From NCBI GenBank assembly GCA_019115455.1, contig DXDN01000005.1:62001-126000 (forward strand): a stretch of 64,000 bases of DNA. Reading direction: 5' to 3'. Positions 17,461 to 26,342 of the stretch are shown here, in pieces. Every line of letters begins with the position of its first letter. Position 1 is the first letter of the stretch. This stretch comes from Candidatus Eubacterium faecigallinarum. GTDB lineage: Bacteria; Bacillota; Clostridia; Oscillospirales; Acutalibacteraceae. The notes beneath the pieces were generated by a model. The model was not told where the DNA came from. It saw nothing but the letters and a program-made list of their open reading frames with translations, and did no database searches. The position numbers and the translations under genes are program-made.

Positions 17461-19785
17461 TTATATTTCTGCCAGGTTTTCATTAATCAGTGCTTTAATC
17501 TCTTTTGGCAGGTGAGATGTCCTCATTGCCGCAATGATATTTTCCTTTTCTGTCTTGTTTTTAAACGGCTTGAATGCGGCGTCCTTTTTCATTGTGGAAC
17601 ACTGCCAGCGTGAGAAAGTATCAATTACCTTTTCCTGATATGTTTTCTTCTTCAAAGGTTTAATATCGTTTATAATAATCTCAATATCTTCCTTTGAGTG
17701 AGGACATTCCACAATAACCTCGCCGTTGTCCCCCTGTGTAACTGTGGCATTCTCAGGAGTGATGACATCGCTTGAAACAATATCTTTGAAAACTATTTTA
17801 TATTTTCTGCCATCAGGTATGAGTTCGGTCTCGCCGCAGGGAGCATGTATTTTAAATGAAACTCTGCCGCCGTCTTTCTTTATCTCAAACTCAGTTTTAA
17901 CATTGTGTTCTTCATAGCTGGTTTTGCCGTTGTCCTCATAAAGAGTGAAGTCTCCGTTACCTCTGAATACCCACAGCTCAAGCATATGCGGATTATCACT
18001 GCTGTTACCGCTGTCACATGAAAGAGGAATAATAGCACCCTCTTTGGCAAGGACAGGTATATCATATATCTCTCTGTTAAGCTTGATTTTTTGCGGACCC
18101 TGATAGCTCTGCATTGTGAATATATCAGTATATTTCCCCGGCGGTATCCAAGCGTTTACTGAGCCGAAACCTGTGTTTTTGCTTGCCTTTGACGTTATGG
18201 GGCATACCATGAGCTGACTTCCGAACATGTACTGGTTTGGCACGGAAAATGCCTCCTCACAGTCGGGGTATGAATAATACATAGGTTCACAAATAGCGAT
18301 GCAATCCTTGTGATTGCGGTAATCCATGGTGTAGATATAGGGGATCAGACGATGCCTAAAGCGAAGCCAGTCCTCTGCACTGCTGCATACATCCTTTCTG
18401 TATTTCCAAGGTTCTTTGCCCAAAAGCTGAGAACTTGTTGAGTGAAGCCTGAGTATGGGCGAGAACACTCCGAATTCTATCCACCTCAGATATAGCTCGT
18501 CGTCACGTCCTCCCATATGATGACCGCCAATATCGTGGCTCCACCATGTGTAGGCACAGTTTGCGGCATTTGCCGTAAAATACGGCTGAAAATCAAGAAC
18601 TCTCCAGCTTATTGCCGTATCTCCTGAAAATCCCAGGGGATATCTGTGGGAGCCGTACCCGCCGTAACGGGAAAGAATCAGCGGAAGCTGTCCGTTTTCT
18701 GCATTGTCAAGGAAATGATAATGATTCAGCGCACACAGGGGATCAAGCCCGTCAACATCCCATTTTTTGCCCTGCTGCCAGTCTATCCACCAAAAATCAA
18801 CGCCGTCCTTTTCATACGGTTTGTGAAGAATATCAAAATAATTGTTCCAAAAATCACTGCTCCCGCATACAAACGGTATGTCTTTGTTTAAATCTATACC
18901 CATTGCCTTGGCGAATTCGTCGTGCATGTCCTCATAAGTATGTATTCCGTCCGCCGGATGAAGATTGAGAGTGATATGCAGACCGCTCTCCTTAAGCTCT
19001 TTAAGAAAAGCCTTGTAGTCGGGGAAAAGTTCTGTGTTCCAGGAGTATCCGGTCCAGCCGTTGTAGTTGACGTCGAACTTTTTTTTCACATCCACCCAGT
19101 GCCAGTCCATATCCACGGTGGCAACCGTAAGGGGGACGTTTTCTTTTTTGAACTTAGCCATCAGGTCAAGATATTCTTGCTGTGTGTAAGCGTGGTACCG
19201 GCTCCACCAAACGCCCAGCGCAAATCTCGGTATAAGCGGCACCGGGGAGCTGATTTTGTAGAACGCTTCAATGGTATCTCTGTAATTTTTACCGTAGGCA
19301 AAGGCATAGTAATCCTTGCCGCCGTCTCTCTTTTTAAAAGAGCCGTCTTTGTCAATAAGTATCGACTTGCTGTCGTCGTAAAGATATGCGCCGTTTTTCG
19401 TAATAAGTCCGTCATTAAGGGGTATTCTGCCAAAGGTTGCGTCAAGAGTCCTGTAAGTGCCTTTAAGGTTCTTTTGATTAGAAAATTTTTCTGCCTTTTT
19501 GGTGCCTTTAAAATAAACGCTTTTGGGAACAGAATTTTTGATAGTAAAAATAACGTCGGCGGTTTCCACAGTCACGGTGTCGCCTGATTCTGTCACCGTC
19601 ATCTTGGGTACGTCAAATTTTCTGTTACATACGGCATAGCTTGGGAGGTCTGTGAATTTGCCGCTTTCAACACGGATAAGACGGCTGGTCAGCTGAGTTA
19701 TGCGCAGCGTGCCGTTTTGGTATATCTGGCTGGGGTCTGCGGTAGAATCAGTTTTAATAACAAGTGATTTTTTGAGCTCGCTCAT
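17461..19785 (-). CDS. Glycoside hydrolase family 31 (alpha-glucosidase-like)
   Basis: The 774-aa protein has no signal peptide and should work in the cytoplasm. An N-terminal beta domain (to about 185) precedes the barrel. The GH31 nucleophile is D335 in FWWIDWQQG and the acid/base is D389 in GFSGDT. Substrate-pocket motifs include ATVDMDWHW and WWSHDIGGHH. After the barrel come the usual beta domains, plus about 80 extra helical residues at the end that resemble no domain I know. The substrate is likely an alpha-linked glucoside or xyloside; GH31 sequence alone does not decide. It is transcribed alone from a strong promoter. Confidence 0.9.
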   Translation of the reverse strand: MSELKKSLVIKTDSTADPSQIYQNGTLRITQLTSRLIRVESGKFTDLPSYAVCNRKFDVPKMTVTESGDTVTVETADVIFTIKNSVPKSVYFKGTKKAEKFSNQKNLKGTYRTLDATFGRIPLNDGLITKNGAYLYDDSKSILIDKDGSFKKRDGGKDYYAFAYGKNYRDTIEAFYKISSPVPLIPRFALGVWWSRYHAYTQQEYLDLMAKFKKENVPLTVATVDMDWHWVDVKKKFDVNYNGWTGYSWNTELFPDYKAFLKELKESGLHITLNLHPADGIHTYEDMHDEFAKAMGIDLNKDIPFVCGSSDFWNNYFDILHKPYEKDGVDFWWIDWQQGKKWDVDGLDPLCALNHYHFLDNAENGQLPLILSRYGGYGSHRYPLGFSGDTAISWRVLDFQPYFTANAANCAYTWWSHDIGGHHMGGRDDELYLRWIEFGVFSPILRLHSTSSQLLGKEPWKYRKDVCSSAEDWLRFRHRLIPYIYTMDYRNHKDCIAICEPMYYSYPDCEEAFSVPNQYMFGSQLMVCPITSKASKNTGFGSVNAWIPPGKYTDIFTMQSYQGPQKIKLNREIYDIPVLAKEGAIIPLSCDSGNSSDNPHMLELWVFRGNGDFTLYEDNGKTSYEEHNVKTEFEIKKDGGRVSFKIHAPCGETELIPDGRKYKIVFKDIVSSDVITPENATVTQGDNGEVIVECPHSKEDIEIIINDIKPLKKKTYQEKVIDTFSRWQCSTMKKDAAFKPFKNKTEKENIIAAMRTSHLPKEIKALINENLAEI

Positions 19786-19873
19786 AAAATACCTCCTAAT
19801 CAGCTTTTGAAATTAAGCTTATATGATTTTTATGCTGTCTTGCCGTATATCAGCACCACAGCTATTTAATTTT

Positions 19874-19902
19874 ATTATATATGGTACGGATGTCATTTTC
19901 AA
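19874..19902 (-). promoter_or_regulatory. Promoter of the GH31 gene
   Basis: On the minus strand TTGAAA (19902-19897), 17 bp, TATAAT (19879-19874). This leaves a leader of about 80 bases. It is the leftward half of a 322-base divergent intergenic region. Confidence 0.75.
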
Positions 19903-19953
19903 TTCTTTTGAAAAATCGCTTTTGTTTTTTTATAATTTATCACTAAAATGCTG

Positions 19954-19981
19954 AGAGCAGTATTTTTCAGAGCAGTATTTT
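19954..19981 (+). repeat. 13-bp direct repeat upstream of the GH18-like gene promoter
   Basis: AGAGCAGTATTTT occurs at 19954-19966 and again at 19969-19981, with a 15-base period. It ends six bases before the -35 box at 19988, a usual place for an activator or repressor site. The rest of the 19786-20107 gap holds only the two divergent promoters. Confidence 0.6.
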
Positions 19982-19987
19982 ATTATA

Positions 19988-20016
19988 TTGATAAAATTAT
20001 TTAGCTGTGGTATATT
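19988..20016 (+). promoter_or_regulatory. Promoter of the GH18-like lipoprotein gene
   Basis: TTGATA (19988-19993), 17 bp, TATATT (20011-20016), leaving a leader of about 85 bases. Confidence 0.65.
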
Positions 20017-20107
20017 TTATTTGAAGTATATATGTGTGCAACTGCAAATATATTTACTGTTTTAGCGGTGAACAACAATAAAACACCTTGAATAAGGAGA
20101 TTTGGTT

Positions 20108-21136
20108 ATGAAAAAATTTATGAGAATTTTGGCGGTAGCTTTTAGTATTGTTATTGCGGTGGGCGCTTTTTCAGGATGTAGCAAAGAAATTGAATCAACA
20201 CCGGTAGATCCTGCTGATTTCAGAGTAACTGCTTATATTGTCGCCGACGGTCTGAACGACTCCTTCGACTCTTCCAATCTTGACAGAGTTACTGACATAA
20301 TACTGATTGGCAATGCCACGTATTCCGAGGACGGCACAATAACTCTTTCAGAAAACTTCGACAGTCAGTTAAAGTTGCTAAAGAGTTTTATTACAGGTCA
20401 GAATCTGTATCTTAATATTCTCGGCCCGGGAAGCGAAACGGATTCCGACGACTGGAACGAGCAGATGTATGATCTTGCTGACAGAAATACTGCCGCCTTT
20501 GAAAGCGGAAAACTGGAGAATGAAATCAAAACTGTGCTTCAAAAATACGATTTTGACGGAGTATTTTTTGACTATGAATTTCCGCTCAGAAATAAGGACT
20601 GGAAAGCGTTTGACAAATTTATAATCGGACTTGACGACTTTTTGGGGGATGATTATCTTATCGGTATGTCAATGGTTGGCTGGAATCTTAAGCAGTCCAA
20701 GGAAGCTATGGAGTCCACAGATATGTTTGAAGTGATGAGCTACGACCTCTGGGACGCTGACGGCAACCATGCCACTACTCAGATTGCCAAAGACGATATT
20801 AAACAGTTTGTTGAAAAAGGATACGACAAGGCTAAGCTTGATTTGGGAGTTCCGTTTTATGCCCGCCCCACAACTGAGGAGGCATATTGGTATGATTATA
20901 AAGCCTATTATGATAAAATGTCTGATGACGGACTTTATCAGGACGCTGAGACAGGGCTTACATTTTCCTTTAACACCTATGACGTAATAAAGGAGAAAAC
21001 TCAGTATGCTCTTGAAAACGGTTTGGGCGGAATGATGATTTGGCATTACGCCTGCGATGTTCCTGCGGATAATGAGAACTCATTGTTTGGAGCAATTGAC
21101 AGCGCCAAGCAGGAGTTTATCAAATCGAATAATTAA
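20108..21136 (+). CDS. GH18-like lipoprotein (chitinase/spore-hydrolase fold)
   Basis: ATG 20108 is placed seven bases after AAGGAG and gives 342 aa. A lipoprotein signal ends at FSGC (C24), so the protein is anchored outside the membrane. The rest looks like a glycoside hydrolase 18 barrel: the catalytic strand is FDGVFFDYEF, with E157 as the acid and D155 kept, but the first motif aspartate is F153. Later strands GMSMVGW, VMSYDLWD, LGVPFYARP and GLGGMMIWHYACD fit GH18. It may cleave beta-linked GlcNAc polymers or only bind them. It is transcribed alone. Confidence 0.75.
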   Translation: MKKFMRILAVAFSIVIAVGAFSGCSKEIESTPVDPADFRVTAYIVADGLNDSFDSSNLDRVTDIILIGNATYSEDGTITLSENFDSQLKLLKSFITGQNLYLNILGPGSETDSDDWNEQMYDLADRNTAAFESGKLENEIKTVLQKYDFDGVFFDYEFPLRNKDWKAFDKFIIGLDDFLGDDYLIGMSMVGWNLKQSKEAMESTDMFEVMSYDLWDADGNHATTQIAKDDIKQFVEKGYDKAKLDLGVPFYARPTTEEAYWYDYKAYYDKMSDDGLYQDAETGLTFSFNTYDVIKEKTQYALENGLGGMMIWHYACDVPADNENSLFGAIDSAKQEFIKSNN

Positions 21137-21173
21137 GAATTCTTAAAGCGAATTAATATTAATCAGTTAATGA

Positions 21174-21206
21174 GTGCCGGCAATTTTTTGCCGGCGCTTT
21201 TCTTTT
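21174..21206 (+). terminator. Terminator after the GH18-like gene
   Basis: GTGCCGGCAA / TTGCCGGCGC pair (one G-U) around TTTT, followed by TTTTCTTTT. Confidence 0.85.
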
Positions 21207-21228
21207 GTTATATAACCCCCCTGGGGGC

Positions 21229-21257
21229 TTGTTAGATGACAATACTGTAAATATAAT
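21229..21257 (+). promoter_or_regulatory. Promoter of the nickel/peptide ABC importer operon
   Basis: TTGTTA (21229-21234), 17 bp, TATAAT (21252-21257), about 24 bases of leader before the first ATG. A small GC-rich palindrome (CCCCCCTGGGGGG-like) lies just upstream. Confidence 0.7.
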
Positions 21258-21286
21258 AACACTGAACTATAATTAAAAGGTGCATT

Positions 21287-22228
21287 ATGTCGAAAATTAT
21301 TAAATTAGCGGCTCGCTGTTTGCTGCTTCTTGTGGGGATTACTTTTCTGTCATTCCTGCTTATGTATATTTCACCGGGTGACCCGGCTGAAATTATTCTC
21401 AGTAAATCAAATATGATAGTCAGCGATGAGGCTTTAGAGGCTAAGCGTGAGGAGCTTGGGCTCAATGAACCGTTTTTGGTAAGATATAAAAATTGGCTCA
21501 CGGATATTCTGCACGGCGATATGGGCGTTTCTTACAAGACGGGCAGACCTGTTTTTGAACAGTTTAAAACGGCACTGCCGAATACCCTTGCCGTAACCGC
21601 AGCGGCTATGCTTATAAGCACGCTTATCTCGATACCGTCGGGAATACTTTGTGCATGCAAAAAGGACGGCTTTTTTGACAGAACCATCAGAGTTATTACA
21701 TATCTTTTCGCATCCCTGCCTTCTTTCTTCCTGGCGCTAATACTTATGTATTGTTTTTGCATTAAGCTGAGGCTTTTGCCGGTGGTAAGCTCGTCAGGGG
21801 TTGAGGGCGCTGTCTTGCCGTGTTTGGTTCTAGCTCTGCCGCTTTCTGCCTGGTGTATAAGGCAGTCACGCAGTATTTTTCTTAAAGAGCTTGAAAAGGA
21901 TTATGTAACAGGACTGCGTTTTAGAGGAATAAGCGAGAGAAGAATAATGCTTTCTCATGTGCTGAAAAATTCTGCCGCTCCGCTTATTACTATGGGCGGC
22001 ATGAGCTTTGGCACTATGCTCGGCGGCTCTGCCATAGCCGAAAGTATCTTTTCGTATAACGGTATCGGAAAACTTGCCGTGGACGCTATAAGCTATCGTG
22101 ATTATCCTGTTATCCAGGCTTTTGTGCTGTGGATGGCAGTGGTGTTTCTTGCTGTGAATTTTCTGGTGGATATATTATGCAGGGCGGCTGATCCCCGAAT
22201 AAGAATGGGGGAAAAGACGAATGCGTAA
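21287..22228 (+). CDS. ABC importer permease, DppB/NikB type
   Basis: This 313-aa protein has the peptide/nickel importer permease plan: six membrane segments, the N-terminal signature MYISPGDPAEIIL, LGLNEPFLVRY, and the EAA loop near ARSIFL...DYVTGLRFRGISE with GGSAIAESIFSYNGIGKL. It is the first of five co-directional genes encoding a complete importer. It overlaps the second permease by eight bases. AAAAGG precedes the ATG. Confidence 0.9.
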   Translation: MSKIIKLAARCLLLLVGITFLSFLLMYISPGDPAEIILSKSNMIVSDEALEAKREELGLNEPFLVRYKNWLTDILHGDMGVSYKTGRPVFEQFKTALPNTLAVTAAAMLISTLISIPSGILCACKKDGFFDRTIRVITYLFASLPSFFLALILMYCFCIKLRLLPVVSSSGVEGAVLPCLVLALPLSAWCIRQSRSIFLKELEKDYVTGLRFRGISERRIMLSHVLKNSAAPLITMGGMSFGTMLGGSAIAESIFSYNGIGKLAVDAISYRDYPVIQAFVLWMAVVFLAVNFLVDILCRAADPRIRMGEKTNA

Positions 22229-23054
22229 AATCTTATTAAAAAAAGCTCCCGTTAATGCACGTCTGACAGCTTTTTCAGTGCTGATTGCAATTATATTTAT
22301 ATGTGCATTAGTGGCGAAGCAGTTTACTGTCCACGATGCATATGCGGTTAATATGGATTCAGCGTTTCTGCCCCCTTGCCGTGAGTATATATTCGGCACG
22401 GACAATCTCGGACGCTGCGTTTTCTGCCGAATAGCGGCAGGCAGTCTGGAATCTATATTGTCAGCGGTTATTGTGGTGGCGGCGGTAACGCTTTTTGGCA
22501 TGGCTGTAGGAGCATTGTCAGCTTTTGCCGGAGGTGCTGCTGACAGTATAATGATGAAAATTACGCTGGTATTTCAGGCGTTTCCGTCGTTTGTGCTTGC
22601 CATTGCCATAGGAGCTGTTTTGGGCAGCGGGACATTAAACGCAATGATTGCACTTATAGCGGTGTACTGGACTACATATGCACGTCTGTCAAGAAGTATG
22701 GTTTTGTCATATAAAAATGACAATTACATAAAAGCGGCAAAGCTTTATGGTGCAAAAGGCACTTCCTTGCTGGCAAAATATATAATGCCAAACACCGCAG
22801 GCACAATGGCGGTTACGGCGGCTCAGGATGTGGGCAATGTGATACTCAGTATGTCAGCTCTGTCGTTTATCGGACTTGGAGCACAGAGACCGACAGCGCA
22901 GTGGGGAGCTGTGATGAACGAGGCGAACGCCTATTTTCAGACTGCCCCTTGGATTATAATGTTTAACGGCGCCGCTCTGTTCTTTACTGTAACGATTTTT
23001 AATATTTTCGGCGACAGCCTGCGTGACAGGCTTGATTCAAAGCATAAAAGCTGA
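22221..23054 (+). CDS. ABC importer permease, DppC/NikC type
   Basis: The 277-aa protein starts with a membrane helix, then FGTDNLGRCVFCRIAAGS, the hallmark of DppC/NikC permeases (usually GTDxxGRD). The EAA loop is YIKAAKLYGAKG, followed by LSFIGLGAQRPTAQWGAV. The usual aspartate after GR is a cysteine here. It pairs with the preceding permease to form the channel. Confidence 0.9.
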   Translation: MRKILLKKAPVNARLTAFSVLIAIIFICALVAKQFTVHDAYAVNMDSAFLPPCREYIFGTDNLGRCVFCRIAAGSLESILSAVIVVAAVTLFGMAVGALSAFAGGAADSIMMKITLVFQAFPSFVLAIAIGAVLGSGTLNAMIALIAVYWTTYARLSRSMVLSYKNDNYIKAAKLYGAKGTSLLAKYIMPNTAGTMAVTAAQDVGNVILSMSALSFIGLGAQRPTAQWGAVMNEANAYFQTAPWIIMFNGAALFFTVTIFNIFGDSLRDRLDSKHKS

Positions 23055-23075
23055 TAGCAGAATATGGAGAATGTT

Positions 23076-24638
23076 ATGAAAAATATTAAAAAAATCTTTG
23101 CTCTTTTTCTTTGTGCGGCGGTGATACTGTCCGCTTTTTCAGGATGTTCGGGAGATGACGCTCAACAAAATTCTGGAAAAAAGCTGGTTGCCGGAGCGAC
23201 CACGGGATTTTTCGGTGCTGAAAGCCTTGACGTTGCAAACAACTGGGACGGCTGGATAATGTCCATTTACGGCATAAGTGAAAATCTTTTCAGACTTGAC
23301 GAGAATTTCAGCCCCGTTGCCTGGATTGCGGAAAGCTACAGTCGGATTGACTCAAAAACCTGGCAGTTTAAAATACGTGAGAATGTTAAATTTTCAAACG
23401 GCGGGGATGTAACGGCTCAGGCGGTAAAAGATTGTCTTGACCGCACGTATCTTGAAAATTCCAGAGCTCAGTCAACGCTTGCCGTTGAAAGCATTGAGGC
23501 AGACGGACAGACCCTTACGATTACCACACCCCAGGAAAATCCCACGCTTCTCAACTCCCTTTGCGACCCGCTTTTCGGAATTTATGACGCCCAGTCAGAA
23601 CCTGATTCCGTTACAGGGGTTTCCTGCACAGGTCCGTATATGGCGGTGGACTTTACCGCAATGACTGACGTTAAAATGGTAAAAAACCAATATTACTGGG
23701 GTGCTGAGCCTAAGCTTGACGAGGTGGAGCTAAAAGTTATGGACGACGCCAACGCTTTGCAAATGGCATTGCAAAACGGCGAGATAGATATGATAGCCCA
23801 GCTTGACGCCAGATCTGCCGATCTGTTTTCTGATAACGATGAGTACACTGTCAGCGCAGTAACCTCCAGCCGCTCGGATTTTCTTATGTATAATCTTAAC
23901 CCCTTTGGCACGCAGGATCAGGCTGTCAGGGAGGCGATAGGATACTGCATTGACCGTGAAAGCTTCGCTGATACGGTCTATAACGGATACGCAAAGGCTT
24001 GCTACGGAGTTTATCCCAATATTTTTGATTTCGGCTCAACACAGGGTATCAGCCTTGGCGTCAGCGAATATGACATATCACGGGCAAAGCAGATACTTAA
24101 GGACGCCGGATATGCTGACACAAATTCAAACGGCACTCTTGACAAGGACGGAAAGGAACTTTCTCTGCGTGTTGTAACATACAGCTATAACTCGGCAAGC
24201 ACCCAGCTTTGCGATATGCTTCAAGCAACGCTTAGCGAAGTCGGTATCGCTTTGGAGATAACGACTTACGATGTGCTGGACGATTGCCTTAAGAGCGGTG
24301 ATTTTGATATTGCTGTTTTGAGTTACGCTATGGCGCCCACAGGCACTGCCGACTATTTCATAAATATGATGTTTACTACAGGCGCAACAAATAATTACGG
24401 CGGATACAGTAATGACCTGGTGGACGACTGCGCCTTGAGTTTGTCAAACGAATTTGACGGCCAAAAGAGAACGGAACTTGTAAAACAGATATGTCAGGAA
24501 ATACTTAACGACCGGCCTTTTGATTTTGTTGCTAACCAGCAATTTATATGCGTGTACAGCAGTAAGGTGACTGGCGTGCAGGTAAATCCCAGCGAATATT
24601 ATTTGATAACTGCCAATATTGATATTACAGAGGAATAA
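23076..24638 (+). CDS. ABC importer substrate-binding lipoprotein (NikA/OppA family)
   Basis: ATG 23076 is six bases after GGAG; the earlier in-frame ATG 23064 overlaps that ribosome site. The 520-aa protein has a lipoprotein signal ending FSGC (C24) and the family 5 solute-binding fold. Segments SYSRIDSKTWQFKIRENVKF, LNSLCDPLFGIYD and CIDRESFADTVYNGYA resemble NikA-type nickel or metallophore binders more than oligopeptide binders, though sequence cannot settle this. It delivers ligand to the two permeases. Confidence 0.85.
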   Translation: MKNIKKIFALFLCAAVILSAFSGCSGDDAQQNSGKKLVAGATTGFFGAESLDVANNWDGWIMSIYGISENLFRLDENFSPVAWIAESYSRIDSKTWQFKIRENVKFSNGGDVTAQAVKDCLDRTYLENSRAQSTLAVESIEADGQTLTITTPQENPTLLNSLCDPLFGIYDAQSEPDSVTGVSCTGPYMAVDFTAMTDVKMVKNQYYWGAEPKLDEVELKVMDDANALQMALQNGEIDMIAQLDARSADLFSDNDEYTVSAVTSSRSDFLMYNLNPFGTQDQAVREAIGYCIDRESFADTVYNGYAKACYGVYPNIFDFGSTQGISLGVSEYDISRAKQILKDAGYADTNSNGTLDKDGKELSLRVVTYSYNSASTQLCDMLQATLSEVGIALEITTYDVLDDCLKSGDFDIAVLSYAMAPTGTADYFINMMFTTGATNNYGGYSNDLVDDCALSLSNEFDGQKRTELVKQICQEILNDRPFDFVANQQFICVYSSKVTGVQVNPSEYYLITANIDITEE

Positions 24639-24644
24639 ATTAAC

Positions 24645-25535
24645 GTGAACGAAGATAAATTGCTTGAAATAAACGAGCTCTGCGTTTCCTACGGTGACGT
24701 CAGAGTGCTTGATGCAGTGAGTTTTGATATGCGCCGGGGTGAGATTGCGGCAATAGTGGGGGAAAGCGGTTCGGGAAAAACAACGCTTTTAAGAAGCGTT
24801 ATGTCGCTTCTTGATTCCGACGGTAAGATTACCGGCGGCACGGTGCAGTTTTTAGGCAGGGATATGACGTCACTGCCTAAAAAAGAGCGTATCAAAACGG
24901 CCGGCAAGGATATTTCCATGATTTTTCAAAACAGCGAAATGTCCATGGACCCCGTAAAGACTGTGGGCAGTCAGATTACGGAATGTATCACCGTTCACCA
25001 AAAAATTGACAAGAAGACAGCGGTAAAGCAGGGCAAAGCTTTATTGTCCGAATTTCATTTTGATGATGTTTCGAGAGTTTGGAATTCTTATCCCTTTGAG
25101 CTTTCAGGCGGAATGTGCCAGCGTGCGGCAACGGCTATGGCGATTGCAAATTCTCCCCGACTGCTTTTGGCGGACGAGCCTACCAGCGCCCTTGACGTTA
25201 CCGTTCAGGCTCAGGCGGTAAAAAACCTTGTTTCACTCAGGGACAGGACAAATATGTCCATGCTTCTTGTCACCCATGATATTGGTGTTGTGGCAAAAAT
25301 GGCGGATTTTGTGGGCGTGCTTTATAACGGAAAACTTGTGGAATGGGGAAAGAAAGATGAAATCCTTTATGCTCCTGTACATTCCTATACTCGATTTTTG
25401 CTGCCTTTTGTAAAAAAGGTTGAAAACAGCGAAAGTGAACAAAATTCACGTGTTTTAAAAATTGCAGCCAGAAGCGCCGAAGATAAAAAGAAATATTACT
25501 CAGAAACTCACTGGGCACTGGAGGAACAAGAATGA
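24645..25535 (+). CDS. ABC importer ATPase, DppD/NikD type
   Basis: The 296-aa ATPase has Walker A GESGSGKTT, the Q-loop in IFQNSEMSMDP, signature LSGGMCQRAA and Walker B LLLADEPTSALD, followed by the H-loop LLVTHDIG. The usual C-terminal peptide/nickel extension is present but shortened. The start is GTG 24645, with GAGGA near the preceding stop as ribosome site. Its last four bases overlap the next ATPase. Confidence 0.9.
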   Translation: MNEDKLLEINELCVSYGDVRVLDAVSFDMRRGEIAAIVGESGSGKTTLLRSVMSLLDSDGKITGGTVQFLGRDMTSLPKKERIKTAGKDISMIFQNSEMSMDPVKTVGSQITECITVHQKIDKKTAVKQGKALLSEFHFDDVSRVWNSYPFELSGGMCQRAATAMAIANSPRLLLADEPTSALDVTVQAQAVKNLVSLRDRTNMSMLLVTHDIGVVAKMADFVGVLYNGKLVEWGKKDEILYAPVHSYTRFLLPFVKKVENSESEQNSRVLKIAARSAEDKKKYYSETHWALEEQE

Positions 25536-26293
25536 GTGATGTTCTGAAAATTACTGATTTAAAAAAATCTTTCGTTGTAAAAAAAAGTACGTTATCCGCA
25601 GTAAACGGAATAAGTTTTTCTTTAGAAGAGGGAGAATGCTTGGGGCTAACGGGCGAGAGCGGCAGCGGCAAAAGCACCGTGGCGCAGATAATTGCCGGAT
25701 TTGTTCGGGCGGATTCAGGCACAATGGAATATCTGGGTAAAAATATAGATTTAAGAAAAAAAGATTTTAAAAGCAGAATAGGTATGCAGCTCATTTTCCA
25801 GGACCCTTTCTCCTCCCTTAATCCAAAAATGAAAGTTAAAAAAATATTGGATGAGGCGGCTTTGTACCTGTCAGATATGACGAAGACCCAAAGGCTTGAA
25901 AGAGCTGGGGAAGTCCTCGAGCTTGTACGGCTTAATCAATCTTATTTGGAAAAATATCCTTATCAGCTTTCCGGCGGCGAATGTCAGAGAGTAGCCATAG
26001 CAAGAGCCCTTATGCTCATGCCGCGACTTTTGATATGTGACGAGATAACCAGCGCGCTTGATGTTTCTGTGCGTTCGCAGATACTTTCGATAATCGAAAA
26101 GCTGAAAATTGAAGAAAAAATATCAATATTATTTATTACGCACGACCTTTTATCAGCCGGTCGTGTGTGCGATAATGTTGCCGTTATGCATAGCGGCATG
26201 ATTGTCGACAACGGCGATACGCAGTTCGTTATGAGCGGTGGCAGCAGTCCGTACACCAAAAGGCTTATTGAAAGCATAATGACAGTGGAATAA
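25532..26293 (+). CDS. ABC importer ATPase, DppF/NikE type
   Basis: The 253-aa ATPase shows Walker A GESGSGKST, signature LSGGECQRVAIARA, Walker B LLICDEITSALD and H-loop LFITHD. It completes the five-gene importer as the second half of the ATPase heterodimer. At 253 aa it is short for an oligopeptide OppF (about 320) but normal for NikE. Translation is coupled to the previous gene by an ATGA overlap. Confidence 0.9.
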   Translation: MSDVLKITDLKKSFVVKKSTLSAVNGISFSLEEGECLGLTGESGSGKSTVAQIIAGFVRADSGTMEYLGKNIDLRKKDFKSRIGMQLIFQDPFSSLNPKMKVKKILDEAALYLSDMTKTQRLERAGEVLELVRLNQSYLEKYPYQLSGGECQRVAIARALMLMPRLLICDEITSALDVSVRSQILSIIEKLKIEEKISILFITHDLLSAGRVCDNVAVMHSGMIVDNGDTQFVMSGGSSPYTKRLIESIMTVE

Positions 26294-26302
26294 AGAAAAA
26301 AT

Positions 26303-26340
26303 AAAACGGTACAATCTCAATGACTGTACCGTTTTTTCTT
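26303..26340. terminator. Bidirectional terminator after the importer operon
   Basis: AAAACGGTACA / TGTACCGTTTT form an 11-bp stem, with TTTTTTCTTGTTT to the right and a U-rich tail when read leftward for the secreted-protein gene. Confidence 0.88.
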
Positions 26341-26342
26341 GT

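Noticed and set aside
18922..19587. 221-codon plus-strand ORF opposite the GH31 gene
   Set aside because: Fully antisense to the GH31 catalytic region and lacking any recognisable domain; its length follows from the codon bias of the real gene.
19786..20107. Gap of about 320 bases screened for small genes or RNA
   Set aside because: Only two divergent promoters and a 13-bp direct repeat were found; no ORF with a ribosome site.
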